Numbered from the stretch's first letter, positions 19,778 to 29,003 are shown. The stretch is DNA of 38,208 nucleotides from Candidatus Polarisedimenticolia bacterium (GCA_035764505.1 DASTZC010000149.1:1-38208); one strand, 5' to 3'. The notes: a model not told the origin generated them from the letters alone. Translations and numbers: made by a program.

Positions 19778-20278
19778 TCAGTGCCTCGTGAATCCCGCCT
19801 CAAATCGTCGCCAGAAATCCTCAAGACCATGCCTGCGGGCGAGAGCTTTGATCGCCGATGGGGTGACGCTTTCCCATTCGATCAACGTCAGGATTGTGGC
19901 GAAGTCTTTGGGCCTGCCGATGCTCAGAGCGATAACCGCCAGATAATCGGCGCGGACCACCCGGAGATTGGTACCGTGAAGATCGACACTCTCAGCCTGT
20001 TGGATGGCTTCGCGCGTCAGCGGGGCAGATGCCGTCATGAAATGCAGCGGCCAATCCGCGACCCGAATCACTTCTTCCTCCGGAGGGTAGCCGCGCTCGG
20101 CGCAAAAGCGCGTTAGCACATCGAGCCTGTTGGTATGAGCCGGCATTACCAGAACGTCGGCATCAACGGTAGCGACGGGCGCCGTGTCACGCTTCTGGGC
20201 CATGGCACCGAACAGCGCATATTCGACGATGATCCCGGCCTGGGCCATGTCTCCAAGCAGCCTGGCAATCTCCTTCAT
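19778..20278 (-). CDS. Orphan AbiEii-like nucleotidyltransferase, 166 aa (second copy)
   Basis: Paralogue of the protein at 9574-10083: both begin MKEIARLLGxMxQxG, share YALFGAxAQ and TxDxDVLV (here TVDADVLV, about residues 37-44), CAERGYxxE, and RADYLAVIALSIGRPKDFA near 110-130, and align end to end. The DxD pair is intact. The start is the ATG at 20278; a longer frame back to 20524 exists only because repeat copy B is open in this frame. The start position relative to the -10 box is the same as in the first copy. No small partner gene follows: the 3' side holds only a possible araC tail remnant. The module may have lost its partner, or may act with the partner of the first copy. Confidence 0.8.
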   Translation of the reverse strand: MKEIARLLGDMAQAGIIVEYALFGAMAQKRDTAPVATVDADVLVMPAHTNRLDVLTRFCAERGYPPEEEVIRVADWPLHFMTASAPLTREAIQQAESVDLHGTNLRVVRADYLAVIALSIGRPKDFATILTLIEWESVTPSAIKALARRHGLEDFWRRFEAGFTRH

Positions 20279-20285
20279 GGGCGGG

Positions 20286-20314
20286 AGAATGTCCGATGCC
20301 ACGACGGGGAGCAA
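20286..20314 (-). promoter_or_regulatory. Promoter of the orphan nucleotidyltransferase
   Basis: The minus strand reads TTGCTC (20314-20309), a 17-base spacer, then CATTCT (20291-20286), seven bases before the ATG at 20278. Transcription would begin at the start codon, i.e. a leaderless message, as for the paralogue. Confidence 0.45.
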
Positions 20315-20474
20315 GGGACTCCCTAGCTGCCGCACCTTCTCAGCCGAGGACTCGGACTGGTACTTCCATACATCCCTACCTGACGGAGACATGGTCTCGC
20401 AGCCTCTTATTAGGGCGGGATGGCCTCCGTCATGGAGAAAAGCGTGCCACCCGCACCGAGGTTGAACCAAGTAC
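20315..20474. other. Intergenic stretch between the nucleotidyltransferase promoter and repeat copy B
   Basis: No gene supported. The minus-strand reading frame stays open here upstream of the nucleotidyltransferase start, but that extension lacks a ribosome binding site and has no counterpart in the paralogue. Confidence 0.4.
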
Positions 20475-20657
20475 GGGCCGCGGGGGCGCCCCCCATGGGC
20501 GGTGGGAAGGAGCCGTCGACCCACCGCTACCCATAACGCCCCCGCGACCCTGGCTCCCGATTCGGCAAGAGGAGGTCAATCAGGAGCGTGGCAAGTCTAG
20601 GAGGTGGGGCGCCAGGAATCAGTGATGGAATGCGTCAAGTTTGTGCTTCGAGACGCC
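20475..20657 (+). repeat. Dispersed structured repeat, copy B
   Basis: Second copy, same direction as A. The 76-nt hairpin (20475-20550) is the best paired of the three: outer arms GGGCCGCGGGGGCG with CGCCCCCGCGACCC, inner arms GCGGTGGG with CCCACCGC around a GAAGGAGCCGTCGA loop. The tail GGAGCGTGGCAAGTCTAGGA, then TCAGTGATGGAATGCGTCAA, ends TGCTTCGAGACGCC. It lies between the nucleotidyltransferase promoter and the araC stop. Confidence 0.85.
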
Positions 20658-20704
20658 ACGCTTCATGCCGGATGTGTCGACCGAACGTGTGAAAATCCGG
20701 CAGG

Positions 20705-21712
20705 TCAGCCGGCGCGGCGGTAGGCGCGCGGGGAAGTCCGGTGCCAGCGGCGGAAGGCGTGGTGGAACGAGGTTGGATCGGCGTAGCCGAGAAGGAACGC
20801 CACCTCGGAAGCGGCGATTCCTTTGCGATGCAACAAGGCGCCGGACATCCGGCGGCGCAGGTCCTCCAGGACCTGGCGGAATGAAGTTCCCTCTTCACTC
20901 AGAGAGCGCTGCAGCGTTCGGGGGCTGACCGACAGGATCGAGGCGATGTGCTCCAGCGAAGGCGCGCCGCTGCTGAGCTCGGTCCACAGGGCGCGGCTTA
21001 CGCGGCCGGTCCAGGTCCGCTCCTCCAGCTCGCGCAGCTTCTGCTCGGCCAGCCGGTCGAGGTAGCCGGCGAGCGTCTCGTCAGCCTGCAGCACCGGCAT
21101 CTCCATCTGCGCGGCGCGATAGCGCAGGGCTGCTTTGGGCTGACCGAAGCGTAGGGGCGCCGTGAAGAAGCGACGATGATGGGAGACGTCCTTCAGCTTC
21201 GGATAAGGGAGCTCCACTTCCACGGGCGACAGCGGGTTTCCCGAGAGCTGGCGCAGAAGGGCCACGATGTTCGCGAGTCGGAGATCGATCGGGTGGCGCA
21301 GCGTCTCGAAATGCGGGTCGGACTCCAGGACGATGCGGCATTGATCGTCGTCCGTCTCCACGTGGAGGCGGACGGTTTCGGCGACGATAGAGCTGTAGCG
21401 GGAGAGTCGGTGCAGGGCGCGCTTCAGCGTTCGGCTGTAGTAGAGCGAGTAGCTCACCAGTCCGAAAGGCGCGGCCGGACCCTTTCCCTCCATCAATGTC
21501 AGCCCAAGAGCCTCGTCGGGGATTTGCTGCGCCAGGGCGTGCCAGAGCTTCCATACCTTCTCGGACGGGATCCTGCCGTCGGGATCCTTCAGCTCCGCCG
21601 CCGTCAGGCCGGCTGCGGCCATCAGAGAACGTCGATCGGCGCCCAGACTTTGAGCCTGATCGAGCAGCACGAGGGGAACACGCGTGAGGGAACTGGGACC
21701 ATACGGCCGCAT
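20705..21712 (-). CDS. AraC-family transcriptional regulator, 335 aa
   Basis: DNA-binding regulator of the OruR/ArgR-like AraC type. An N-terminal arabinose-binding-like sensing domain (about residues 15-200, with RIPSEKVWKLWHALA and FGLVSYSLYYSRTLKRAL) is followed by a C-terminal double helix-turn-helix at about 235-333: SLEHIASILSVSPRTLQRSL, then ASEVAFLLGYADPTSFHHAF and a final SPRAYRR. Length is normal. The start ATG at 21712 has GGGAGAG upstream. It stands alone between repeat copies B and C, with no co-transcribed gene on its strand, so its targets and effector are unknown. Confidence 0.93.
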   Translation of the reverse strand: MRPYGPSSLTRVPLVLLDQAQSLGADRRSLMAAAGLTAAELKDPDGRIPSEKVWKLWHALAQQIPDEALGLTLMEGKGPAAPFGLVSYSLYYSRTLKRALHRLSRYSSIVAETVRLHVETDDDQCRIVLESDPHFETLRHPIDLRLANIVALLRQLSGNPLSPVEVELPYPKLKDVSHHRRFFTAPLRFGQPKAALRYRAAQMEMPVLQADETLAGYLDRLAEQKLRELEERTWTGRVSRALWTELSSGAPSLEHIASILSVSPRTLQRSLSEEGTSFRQVLEDLRRRMSGALLHRKGIAASEVAFLLGYADPTSFHHAFRRWHRTSPRAYRRAG

Positions 21713-21805
21713 GGGCTCTCCCGAGTCGGCTCATGCTACCAGAAAGAGGGATTTGCCCGCGGGTGGTGGGCCTGTTGGGACTTGGAGATGAAAAGCGGGA
21801 TTTTC

Positions 21806-21983
21806 GAGCCGCGGAGGCGCTTCCTCGTCCAGCCCGGGCAGGGCGGTCGGCGCCCTTCCAGGGCTCGCGCCCCCGCGGCCCAATCTCCCGATGGCGTGAG
21901 GGTCATCGGAAGTGTGCCAAGCCTAGGCCGTGCGACGCGCACCGTCAGTGATAGAACGCGCCATTTCCCTGCTACGACGCGCC
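21806..21983 (+). repeat. Dispersed structured repeat, copy C
   Basis: Third and most diverged copy, same direction. The 76-nt hairpin (21806-21881) keeps the outer arms GAGCCGCGGAGGCGC with GCGCCCCCGCGGCCC. It has different but paired inner arms (AGCCC with GGGCT, GGGCG with CGCCC), a sign that structure rather than sequence is conserved. The tail keeps CCCGAT, GGAAGTGTGCCAAGCCTAGG, then TCAGTGATAGAACGCGCCA and CTACGACGCGCC. It fills the gap between araC and the end of the nuo operon. Confidence 0.75.
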
Positions 21984-22002
21984 ACCGGTCCCGGTTGCGT
22001 GA

Positions 22003-23475
22003 CTACAGCAGCGAGCGGGTGAGGTTCAGGAACCAGACGGGGAGGATGCCCAGGAGGATGGTGGCGATGGCGGAGACGCCCAGCGACACCCCCTCAGCGG
22101 CGGTGAGCGGCGGGCCGGGGGTGGTGGTGTTGGGCTCCTTCATATACATGTTGACGATGACGCGCAAATAGTAGCAGGCGCCGATGACGGAGTTCAGGAG
22201 CCCCATGACCGCCAGCAGGTAGAACTTGCCGTCGACAGCGGCGCGGAACAGGAAGAACTTCCCGAGGAAGCCGGCCATCGGCGGGATGCCGGTGAGCGAC
22301 AGCATGAAGATCGCCATCATCGCCGCGATGACGGGACGGCGGCGCGCCAGGCCGGAGTAGCTGTACAGCGAGAAGGCCTCCTCCCCTTCCCCCCCGTCCT
22401 TACCCAGCAGCGAGGCGATGGCGAACGCCCCCAGATTCATGAAGGTGTAGCCGGCCAGGTAATAGAGGATGGCGGAGAGGGCCTCGGCGCGATCGGCCAC
22501 CGAAGAAGTGACGACGACTCCTACCAGCAGGTAGCCGGCGTGCGCCACCGACGAGTAGGCCAGCATCCTCTTGATGTTGGTCTGCGCCAGGGCCACGACG
22601 TTGCCGGCGGTCATGGTGGCGATGGCGAGCACGGTGAGCATCGCCACCCAGCTCGCCTGCGCCTGCGGTCCCTGAAAGCCGACGGTGAAGATGCGCAGGA
22701 CCATGGCCAGCGCCGCCGCCTTCGTGCCCGCCGCCATGAAGCCGGCCACCGGCGCGGGCGCCCCCTGGTAGACGTCGGGGATCCAGAAGTGGAACGGCGC
22801 CGCTCCCAACTTGAAGGCCAGGCCGATCAGGATCAACCCCATTCCCAGCATGGCGCGGCTGTCGATCGGCATGTCGGGAGGCAGCGCGAAGGCGCGCGTC
22901 ACGCCGCGCAGGTCGACGCTGCGGGTGACGCCGTAGATCAGCGCGATGCCGTACAGCAGGAACGAGGTGGCGAAGGCCCCGAGGAGAAAATACTTCAGCG
23001 AGGACTCCACCGATTTCTCATGGTCGCGCGTGAACCCGGCCAGGACGTAGAGAGAGATCGACAGGATCTCCAGACCCAGGAACAAGGTGAGGAGGTTCTC
23101 GCTCGCCGACATCAGCATCATGCCGATCGTGGCGCACATGACCAGGACGTGGTACTCCCCCAGCCCCTGGCCGTCCTTCTCCACCAGCGGGATGGAGGTG
23201 AGGACCGTGAGCCCCGCCGTCGCCAGAAAGAGCATCCAGAAGATCAGAGCGAAGCGGTCGACGATCATGGCGCCGGAGAAGAGCGTCACCGTCACGTTGT
23301 CCTGGATCAGCTTCATCAGCGGGATCGCGGCGAAAATGATGCAGCCGAAGGCAAGATAGCCTGCCTCGCTGCCCGAGCGCTTGAACAGAGAGACCAGCAG
23401 CAGCACTGCCGCGGTCCAGAGCTCCATGGCGAGAACGGGAGAGAGTGGAACGAGGGCGGCCGGAATCGACATCAT
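22003..23475 (-). CDS. nuoN: NADH-quinone oxidoreductase subunit N
   Basis: Antiporter-like proton-pumping membrane subunit of complex I, about 490 residues, mostly hydrophobic helices. NuoN features include LFLGLEILSISLYVLAGF, GLAFKLGAAPFHFWIPDVYQ and ALAQTNIKRMLAYSSVAHAG, which carry the conserved Glu and Lys residues of the half-channels. The ATG at 23475 overlaps the nuoL stop (ATGA). It is the last gene of the operon. It follows nuoL directly; the usual nuoM between them is missing. It is closer to NuoN than to NuoM by the motifs I can see. Confidence 0.94.
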   Translation of the reverse strand: MMSIPAALVPLSPVLAMELWTAAVLLLVSLFKRSGSEAGYLAFGCIIFAAIPLMKLIQDNVTVTLFSGAMIVDRFALIFWMLFLATAGLTVLTSIPLVEKDGQGLGEYHVLVMCATIGMMLMSASENLLTLFLGLEILSISLYVLAGFTRDHEKSVESSLKYFLLGAFATSFLLYGIALIYGVTRSVDLRGVTRAFALPPDMPIDSRAMLGMGLILIGLAFKLGAAPFHFWIPDVYQGAPAPVAGFMAAGTKAAALAMVLRIFTVGFQGPQAQASWVAMLTVLAIATMTAGNVVALAQTNIKRMLAYSSVAHAGYLLVGVVVTSSVADRAEALSAILYYLAGYTFMNLGAFAIASLLGKDGGEGEEAFSLYSYSGLARRRPVIAAMMAIFMLSLTGIPPMAGFLGKFFLFRAAVDGKFYLLAVMGLLNSVIGACYYLRVIVNMYMKEPNTTTPGPPLTAAEGVSLGVSAIATILLGILPVWFLNLTRSLL

Positions 23476-25481
23476 GCCAGATACCAAAGAACGGCGAGCA
23501 CGCCGAACATGAACCAGAGAGCGTAGCGCCGCACCTGGCCGGTGTGGAAGAGCTTCAAGAGCTGAGAGCAGACTTCAGTGAAGGCGCCGACGGCATTCAC
23601 CAGGCCATCCACGATGCGCCGGTCGAAGGCGGCGAGCAGATTGCACTTCCACCAGTAGGGCTTCACGATGATCCGGTCGTACAGCTCATCGACATAGAAC
23701 TTGTTGGCGAGCAGGTCGGCGAGGCGCGGGTACATCGCCGCCAGGCGCTGCGGGATCTCGGGGCGCGCGCGGTAGAAACGATAGGCGGTGAAGATGGACA
23801 CCGCCACGACACCCAGAGCGAGGAGCATCAGAAGGTACTCGAGCTGCGCCATCCCGGCATGCGATTCGGCGGCGGCTTTCATGGGCTCGCCCCCGGCCTC
23901 CACCGTGCCGGCCGGCTCGAAGACCGGGGCCAGGAAGCGCTCGAATGCGTTGAGGTCACGGCCGAAGCTGAGGCTGGCCGGAATGCCGACCAGGCCGCCG
24001 ACGGCCGAGAGCAGGGCCAGGATGATCAGAGGAATGGTCATCACTTTCGGCGACTCGTGCAGATGGTGCGCCGTCTCCTGGTCCATGCGCCCCTCGCCGT
24101 AAAAGCAGAGGAACACCAGGCGGAACATATAGAAGGTGGTCAGGGCGGCGGCGATCAGTCCGATGGCCCAGAAGATCGGCCCGCCCAGGCCGAGCGGGTT
24201 TCCGGCGCCGAACGCCTTCCAGAGGATCTCGTCCTTGCTGAAGTAGCCCGAGAGCGGCGGGATGCCGGCGATAGCCAAAGTGCCCACCAAAAATGTCGCG
24301 AAGGTGATGGGCAGCGTCTTCTTCAACCCGCCCATCTTCCTGAGGTCCTGCTCACCGCTCATGGCGTGAATGACGCTGCCGGAGCCCAGGAAGAGGAGCG
24401 CCTTGAAGAAGGCATGCGTCATCAGATGGAAGATGGCCGCGGTGAACGCGCCGACGCCCGCCGCCAGGAACATGTAGCCGAGCTGGCTCACCGTGGAATA
24501 GGCCAGCACCTTCTTGATGTCGTTCTGGCGCAGCGCCATGCTCGCCGCGAAGATCGCCGTGAGCGCCCCCACCGTGGCGACCACCATCAAAGCCTGCGGC
24601 CCCTGCAGGTAGATCGCCGAGCAGCGGCAGACCATGTAGACACCCGCCGTCACCATCGTTGCGGCATGGATCAGGGCGGACACCGGCGTGGGACCCGCCA
24701 TCGCATCGGGGAGCCAGACATAAAGCGGAATCTGCGCGCTCTTGCCGCAGGCGCCGAAGAACAGCAACACTCCGATAGCCGCCGCCACCACCGGCGTCAG
24801 ATGCGACGCCTGCGCCATCACCGAGGTGAAATCGAGCGTCCCCAGCGAGGCGAAGATCCAGGCCATCGCCAGGACGAATCCCATGTCGCCGACCCGGTTC
24901 ACCAGGAAGGCCTTCTTCCCCGCATCGGCCGCGCTGTCCTTCGGGTAGTCGAAGCCGATCAGCAGGTACGAGCACAACCCCACCCCTTCCCACCCCACGA
25001 ACATCACCGGGAAGCTGGAGCCCAGCACCAGCGTCAGCATCATCGCCATGAACAGGTTCAAATAGGCGAAGTAGCGCCAGTAACCTTCCTCGTGGGCCAT
25101 GTAGCCGACAGAGTAGACATGGATCAGGAAGCCGACTCCGGTCACCACCAGCAGCATGACCGCCGACAGGGGATCCAGCGTGAAGCCCCAGGGGATCGAG
25201 AACTCGGCCCCCTGCCTGCCGCGGCCGGCGTGCAGCCACTCGGCTGCCGTCAGCGTGACGCGCTTCGCGTCCTGGTCGACGTCCAGGCGTCCCGCGATCG
25301 GGGTGACCGATTCGAGATGGCCCAGCTGCATGACCGCGCCGAGCGACAGGAAGAAAGCCACGAGGACCGTTCCGCAGGCGATGATTCCCACCACCGGCTT
25401 GGACAGGCGCCGTCCCAGCAGGCCGTTGAGGACGAAGCCGGCCAGGGGAAGCAGCGGAATGAGATAGAGGGCTTTCAGCAC
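23472..25481 (-). CDS. nuoL: NADH-quinone oxidoreductase subunit L
   Basis: Largest antiporter-like subunit, 669 residues with a GTG start. The core contains VGWEGVGLCSYLLIGF, KSAQIPLYVWLPDAMAGPTP, ALIHAATMVTAGVYM, KKVLAYSTVSQLGYMFLAAG and THAFFKALLFLGSGSVIHAM, all diagnostic of NuoL. The C-terminus carries the long region that forms the lateral helix and final anchor (FYVDELYDRIIVKPYWWKC). It lies 13 bp after nuoK and overlaps nuoN. Key charged residues are present, so it should pump. Confidence 0.97.
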   Translation of the reverse strand: MLKALYLIPLLPLAGFVLNGLLGRRLSKPVVGIIACGTVLVAFFLSLGAVMQLGHLESVTPIAGRLDVDQDAKRVTLTAAEWLHAGRGRQGAEFSIPWGFTLDPLSAVMLLVVTGVGFLIHVYSVGYMAHEEGYWRYFAYLNLFMAMMLTLVLGSSFPVMFVGWEGVGLCSYLLIGFDYPKDSAADAGKKAFLVNRVGDMGFVLAMAWIFASLGTLDFTSVMAQASHLTPVVAAAIGVLLFFGACGKSAQIPLYVWLPDAMAGPTPVSALIHAATMVTAGVYMVCRCSAIYLQGPQALMVVATVGALTAIFAASMALRQNDIKKVLAYSTVSQLGYMFLAAGVGAFTAAIFHLMTHAFFKALLFLGSGSVIHAMSGEQDLRKMGGLKKTLPITFATFLVGTLAIAGIPPLSGYFSKDEILWKAFGAGNPLGLGGPIFWAIGLIAAALTTFYMFRLVFLCFYGEGRMDQETAHHLHESPKVMTIPLIILALLSAVGGLVGIPASLSFGRDLNAFERFLAPVFEPAGTVEAGGEPMKAAAESHAGMAQLEYLLMLLALGVVAVSIFTAYRFYRARPEIPQRLAAMYPRLADLLANKFYVDELYDRIIVKPYWWKCNLLAAFDRRIVDGLVNAVGAFTEVCSQLLKLFHTGQVRRYALWFMFGVLAVLWYLA

Positions 25482-25494
25482 GATGAACGCAGCC

Positions 25495-25794
25495 TCACCA
25501 CTTCATCAGGTTGACGTCGTCGACGTCGACGCTCTGACGCTTGCGGAACACGGCGATGACGATGCCTAGCCCGACGGCGGCTTCCGCCGCCGCCACGGTC
25601 ATCACGAAGAAGATGAAGATATGGCCCGCCATGGAGCGCAGCTCGTAGGCGTAGGCCGCGAAGGTCAGGTTCACGGCGTTGAGCATCAGCTCGATGCACA
25701 TCAGGATGACGATGGCGTTGCGGCGCACCAGGACGCCCACCACGCCGATGGTGAAGAGCACGGCGGCCACCAGGGGAAGGAAGGAGGTGATCAT
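25495..25794 (-). CDS. nuoK: NADH-quinone oxidoreductase subunit K
   Basis: Small three-helix membrane subunit, 99 residues. It has the two conserved membrane glutamates in [16 protein letters not shown] and [19 protein letters not shown]. The ATG overlaps the nuoJ stop (ATGA). Length and order are normal. Confidence 0.97.
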   Translation of the reverse strand: MITSFLPLVAAVLFTIGVVGVLVRRNAIVILMCIELMLNAVNLTFAAYAYELRSMAGHIFIFFVMTVAAAEAAVGLGIVIAVFRKRQSVDVDDVNLMKW

Positions 25795-26303
25795 GTCTCC
25801 TTCCTGCGCGCCAGCATGACCGCGCCGATCATCGCCACCACCAGCAGGACCGAGGCTGCCTCGAACTGGAGCAGATAATCGGTGAACAGCAGCCGGCCGA
25901 TCTCCTCGGCGCCGCCGAAATCGCTCGAGAAGGACCCGGTGAAGGTCTCCACCGGTGCGCTGCGCCGCCACAGCGCCCGCCAGAGCACCGCCACCAACAG
26001 CGGCCCGCCCACGAAGGCGAGGGTCCGCTGGATCTTCCAGGTCGGCTTCGACACCTCCTCCTGGCGCAGATTCAGCAGCATCACCACGAAGACGAACAGC
26101 ACCATGATGGCGCCGGCGTAGACGATGATCTGGATGACGAACAGGAACTGCCCCTGCAGGATCAGGAAGAAGAGCGCGATGCAGACCAGGTTCACGATCA
26201 GGAAGACGACGCTGACCATCGGGTTGCGATGGAACACCACCATCAGCGCCGAGAAGATCGCCAGGAACGCGATCACGTTGACCAGGAGCATCTGCACGCT
26301 CAC
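25791..26303 (-). CDS. nuoJ: NADH-quinone oxidoreductase subunit J
   Basis: Membrane subunit of about 170 residues with five predicted helices; [20 protein letters not shown] is the characteristic third-helix region with the pi-bulge. The GTG start at 26303 overlaps the nuoH stop (GTGA) and has AAGGGG upstream. nuoI normally lies between nuoH and nuoJ; here the overlap leaves no space for it. Confidence 0.95.
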   Translation of the reverse strand: MSVQMLLVNVIAFLAIFSALMVVFHRNPMVSVVFLIVNLVCIALFFLILQGQFLFVIQIIVYAGAIMVLFVFVVMLLNLRQEEVSKPTWKIQRTLAFVGGPLLVAVLWRALWRRSAPVETFTGSFSSDFGGAEEIGRLLFTDYLLQFEAASVLLVVAMIGAVMLARRKET

Positions 26304-27337
26304 AGCCACCCCTTCAGGATGGCATAGGCGGTGACGAAGATCTGGAACAGCGCCAGGGGGAACAGCCCTTTCCAGCCCAGGTCCATGAGCTGGTCGAACC
26401 GGAAGCGGGGCAGCGTCCAGCGGACCCAGACGAAGAGGAACAGGAAGAAGGAGGTCTTCAGGAGGAACGCGAGGACCTGGAGCACGGAGACGGTCCAGGC
26501 GGGAAAGCCTGCCCCCGCCAGCCCCGGCACCTGCCAGCCGCCGAAATAGAGCGTCACCATCAACGCCGAGGCGGTGATCATGTTGGCGTACTCGGCCATC
26601 ATGAACATCGCGAATTTCATGCTGGAGTACTCGGTGTGGTACCCGGCCACCAGCTCCGACTCGCATTCGGGGAGATCGAACGGCGCGCGGTTGGTCTCGG
26701 CGAAGGCGGCCACCATGAAGATGAGGCAACCGAGCGGCTGGAAGAAGGCGTTCCAGTGGAAGCCCGACTGCGCCTCCACCACGTCGCTCAGACGCAGCGA
26801 GCCGGTGGCCATCAGGACGCCGATCACCGACAGCCCCATCGCCAGCTCGTAGCTGATCAGCTGCGCCGAGGAGCGCAATCCGCCCATCAGCGAGTACTTG
26901 TTGTTGGAAGACCACCCTGCCAGCGCGATGCCGTAGACCCCCATCGCCGACATGGCGAAGATGAACAGGATGCCGACATTCAGGTCGGTGACGCGCAGGT
27001 CGATATCGCGGCCGAAGAGGTGGATCTTGTTGCCGAAGGGGATCACCGCCGAGCCGAGAAGCGACGGGATGAAGATCAGCATCGGCGCCAGGATGTAGAA
27101 AGGCTTGTAGACGTGCGGCGGGACGACGTCCTCCTTGAAGAGGAACTTGATCCCGTCGGCAATCGGCTGGAGCAGCCCGGCGGGGCCGACGCGGTTGGGC
27201 CCGAGGCGATCCTGGATGATGCCGGCGACGCGCCGCTCCACCCAGGTCATATAGGTGACCGCCCCCATGACGAGCGCGATGACGAAGGCGACCTTCGCCA
27301 CCGACTCGACCAGGAAGGCCATCGTCTCGGAATCCAC
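26300..27337 (-). CDS. nuoH: NADH-quinone oxidoreductase subunit H
   Basis: Membrane subunit that forms the quinone chamber and joins the peripheral arm to the membrane arm, about 345 residues. It has the signatures [20 protein letters not shown] and [20 protein letters not shown] (the acidic loop) plus eight hydrophobic helices. I choose the GTG at 27337 because AGGAGA stands four bases before it; the ATG at 27322 would be too far from that site. It lies eight bases after nuoG. Confidence 0.95.
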   Translation of the reverse strand: MDSETMAFLVESVAKVAFVIALVMGAVTYMTWVERRVAGIIQDRLGPNRVGPAGLLQPIADGIKFLFKEDVVPPHVYKPFYILAPMLIFIPSLLGSAVIPFGNKIHLFGRDIDLRVTDLNVGILFIFAMSAMGVYGIALAGWSSNNKYSLMGGLRSSAQLISYELAMGLSVIGVLMATGSLRLSDVVEAQSGFHWNAFFQPLGCLIFMVAAFAETNRAPFDLPECESELVAGYHTEYSSMKFAMFMMAEYANMITASALMVTLYFGGWQVPGLAGAGFPAWTVSVLQVLAFLLKTSFFLFLFVWVRWTLPRFRFDQLMDLGWKGLFPLALFQIFVTAYAILKGWL

Positions 27338-27345
27338 CGTTTCTC

Positions 27346-28995
27346 CTAGCTCCGGCCTTCTATTGACGGGCCTCCCCGGCCCGTGAGCGCCGGCTCGATC
27401 GACACGCCGGCTTTGCCGAGCGCCGGGGTGTCCAGGCCGGAAAGGCCGGGGACCTGCGCCACCGCCCGGCGGAACGCCTCGCGGAAGCTCTTCGGGACCT
27501 CGAACGGCGCGCCCTCGAGACGCGCGGCGATCTCGTACAACGGCTTCCAGGCGGGATCTGCCTCGCCCGGCGGGCGCAGACCGGGGCGCAGCAGCTGCAT
27601 CCTCCCCTGGAAGTTGACCAGGCTGCCGTCCTGCTCGCCGTAGGCGGTCACCGGCAGCGCCAGATCCGCCGCCTGCGCGGTGCGCGTGGCACGCCAATCC
27701 AGAACCAGCAGGAAATCGAGCGCCTCGCGCATCTTCTTCCCGCGCTCTCCGAGTCCCTCGAGGACATCTTCCCGCAGGACCACCAGGGCGCGGATCTTGC
27801 CCGTCTCCACCGCCGCGATCAGATCCTCGAGCTTGATGTTGGCGCCCCCGACGAGGCGGGCGCCGGCGGAGTTGGCCGTCTTGTCCTTGCGCAGGAGAAG
27901 GTCGTCGTCCTCGCCGTGCTCGTGCACCGGCAGCGCGATGCGGGTCCCCCCGACGCGCTGGATCAGCTCGCGCAGGGCGTGCTGCTCCTCGACGGTGGCA
28001 TGGCCCGAGGTGATCGCGGCGACGGCGGCGCCGCCGTGCTGGCGGGCGATCTCGGCGAGCCGCGCCGCCGCCTGCTCCCAGGCCGACTCGGCCTGGAGGT
28101 CGCGTCCTCCTCCGGCCGCCTCCTCCGCGGCGGAGACGGCGCGCATCAGGCGATCGTCCACCTGGTAGCGCTGGTAGGAGAATCTCCCCTCGTCGCACAT
28201 CCAGCTGCCGTTCACCGCGTCGTTTTCGCGCGGCTTCATCCGCCAGATGCGGTTCTCGTCGATCCCGAGGTTGACGTTGCAGCCGCGGGCGCAGCCGGCG
28301 CAGATCGACGCGGTGTTCTTGAGGAACCAGACGCGCTTTTTGAAGCGGAACTCCTTCACCGTCAGGGCGCCCACCGGGCAGATGTCTGCCGTGCAGCCGG
28401 AATAAAGGTTGTCGAGGCTGCGTCCGGGGAAGGTGCCGATGATCGAATGATCGCCGCGGTTGAAATATCCCAGCTCGCTGGTGTGGGTCACCTCGTCGCA
28501 GAAGCGGATGCAGCGGGTGCACTTGATGCAGCGCTCGGCGTCGAAGACGATGTGCGGTCCCAGCAGCACCCCCTTCTCGCCGTGGACCTTCTCCCCCTCG
28601 AAGCGGCTGCCGCCGGTGCCGAAGCGGAAGGAGTAGTCCTGCAGGACGCACTCCCCGGCCTGATCGCAGATGGGGCAGTCGAGCGGATGGTTGATGAGCA
28701 GGAACTCCATCACCCCCTCGCGGGCTTTTATCGCCTTCTCGCTGCGGGTGCGCACGATCATCCCGGGGGCGACCTTGGTGGAGCAGGCAATCTGGTTCTT
28801 CGGGACCTTTTCGATGTCGACGAGGCACATCCGGCAGTTGCCGGCGATCGACAGGCGCGGGTGGTAGCAGAAGTGCGGGATCTCGACGCCAAGCTTGCGC
28901 GCCGCCTCGATCAGGTTCGTCCCGGGCGGGACGGTGACCTCCTGGCCGTCGATGTTGAGCGTGACCTGATCGGTGGGCTGGGGCTGATCGGGCAT
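27346..28995 (-). CDS. nuoG: NADH-quinone oxidoreductase subunit G (short form)
   Basis: Peripheral-arm iron-sulfur subunit, 549 residues, much shorter than the about 900-residue enterobacterial form. In order: the [2Fe-2S] ferredoxin domain with Cys in HFCYHP, GNCRMC and IAC (residues 1-80); the His-Cys cluster HPLDCPICDQAGEC; two [4Fe-4S] motifs (CIKCTRC and GCTADICPVG); and the fourth-cluster motif CAGCARGC...C with the final Cys in WMCDEGR (about 235-275). The C-terminal half is a degraded molybdopterin oxidoreductase-like domain. ATG at 28995, eight bases after nuoF. The C-terminal shortening is common outside proteobacteria. Confidence 0.95.
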   Translation of the reverse strand: MPDQPQPTDQVTLNIDGQEVTVPPGTNLIEAARKLGVEIPHFCYHPRLSIAGNCRMCLVDIEKVPKNQIACSTKVAPGMIVRTRSEKAIKAREGVMEFLLINHPLDCPICDQAGECVLQDYSFRFGTGGSRFEGEKVHGEKGVLLGPHIVFDAERCIKCTRCIRFCDEVTHTSELGYFNRGDHSIIGTFPGRSLDNLYSGCTADICPVGALTVKEFRFKKRVWFLKNTASICAGCARGCNVNLGIDENRIWRMKPRENDAVNGSWMCDEGRFSYQRYQVDDRLMRAVSAAEEAAGGGRDLQAESAWEQAAARLAEIARQHGGAAVAAITSGHATVEEQHALRELIQRVGGTRIALPVHEHGEDDDLLLRKDKTANSAGARLVGGANIKLEDLIAAVETGKIRALVVLREDVLEGLGERGKKMREALDFLLVLDWRATRTAQAADLALPVTAYGEQDGSLVNFQGRMQLLRPGLRPPGEADPAWKPLYEIAARLEGAPFEVPKSFREAFRRAVAQVPGLSGLDTPALGKAGVSIEPALTGRGGPSIEGRS

Positions 28996-29003
28996 GCTTT
29001 CCT

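Noticed and set aside
20279-20524. N-terminal extension of the orphan nucleotidyltransferase
   Set aside because: The paralogue starts at MKEIARLLG, and the promoter lies directly before that ATG.
23445-25514. 689-codon plus-strand open frame
   Set aside because: Antisense shadow of nuoL; Glu/His/Arg/Gln-rich and without domains.
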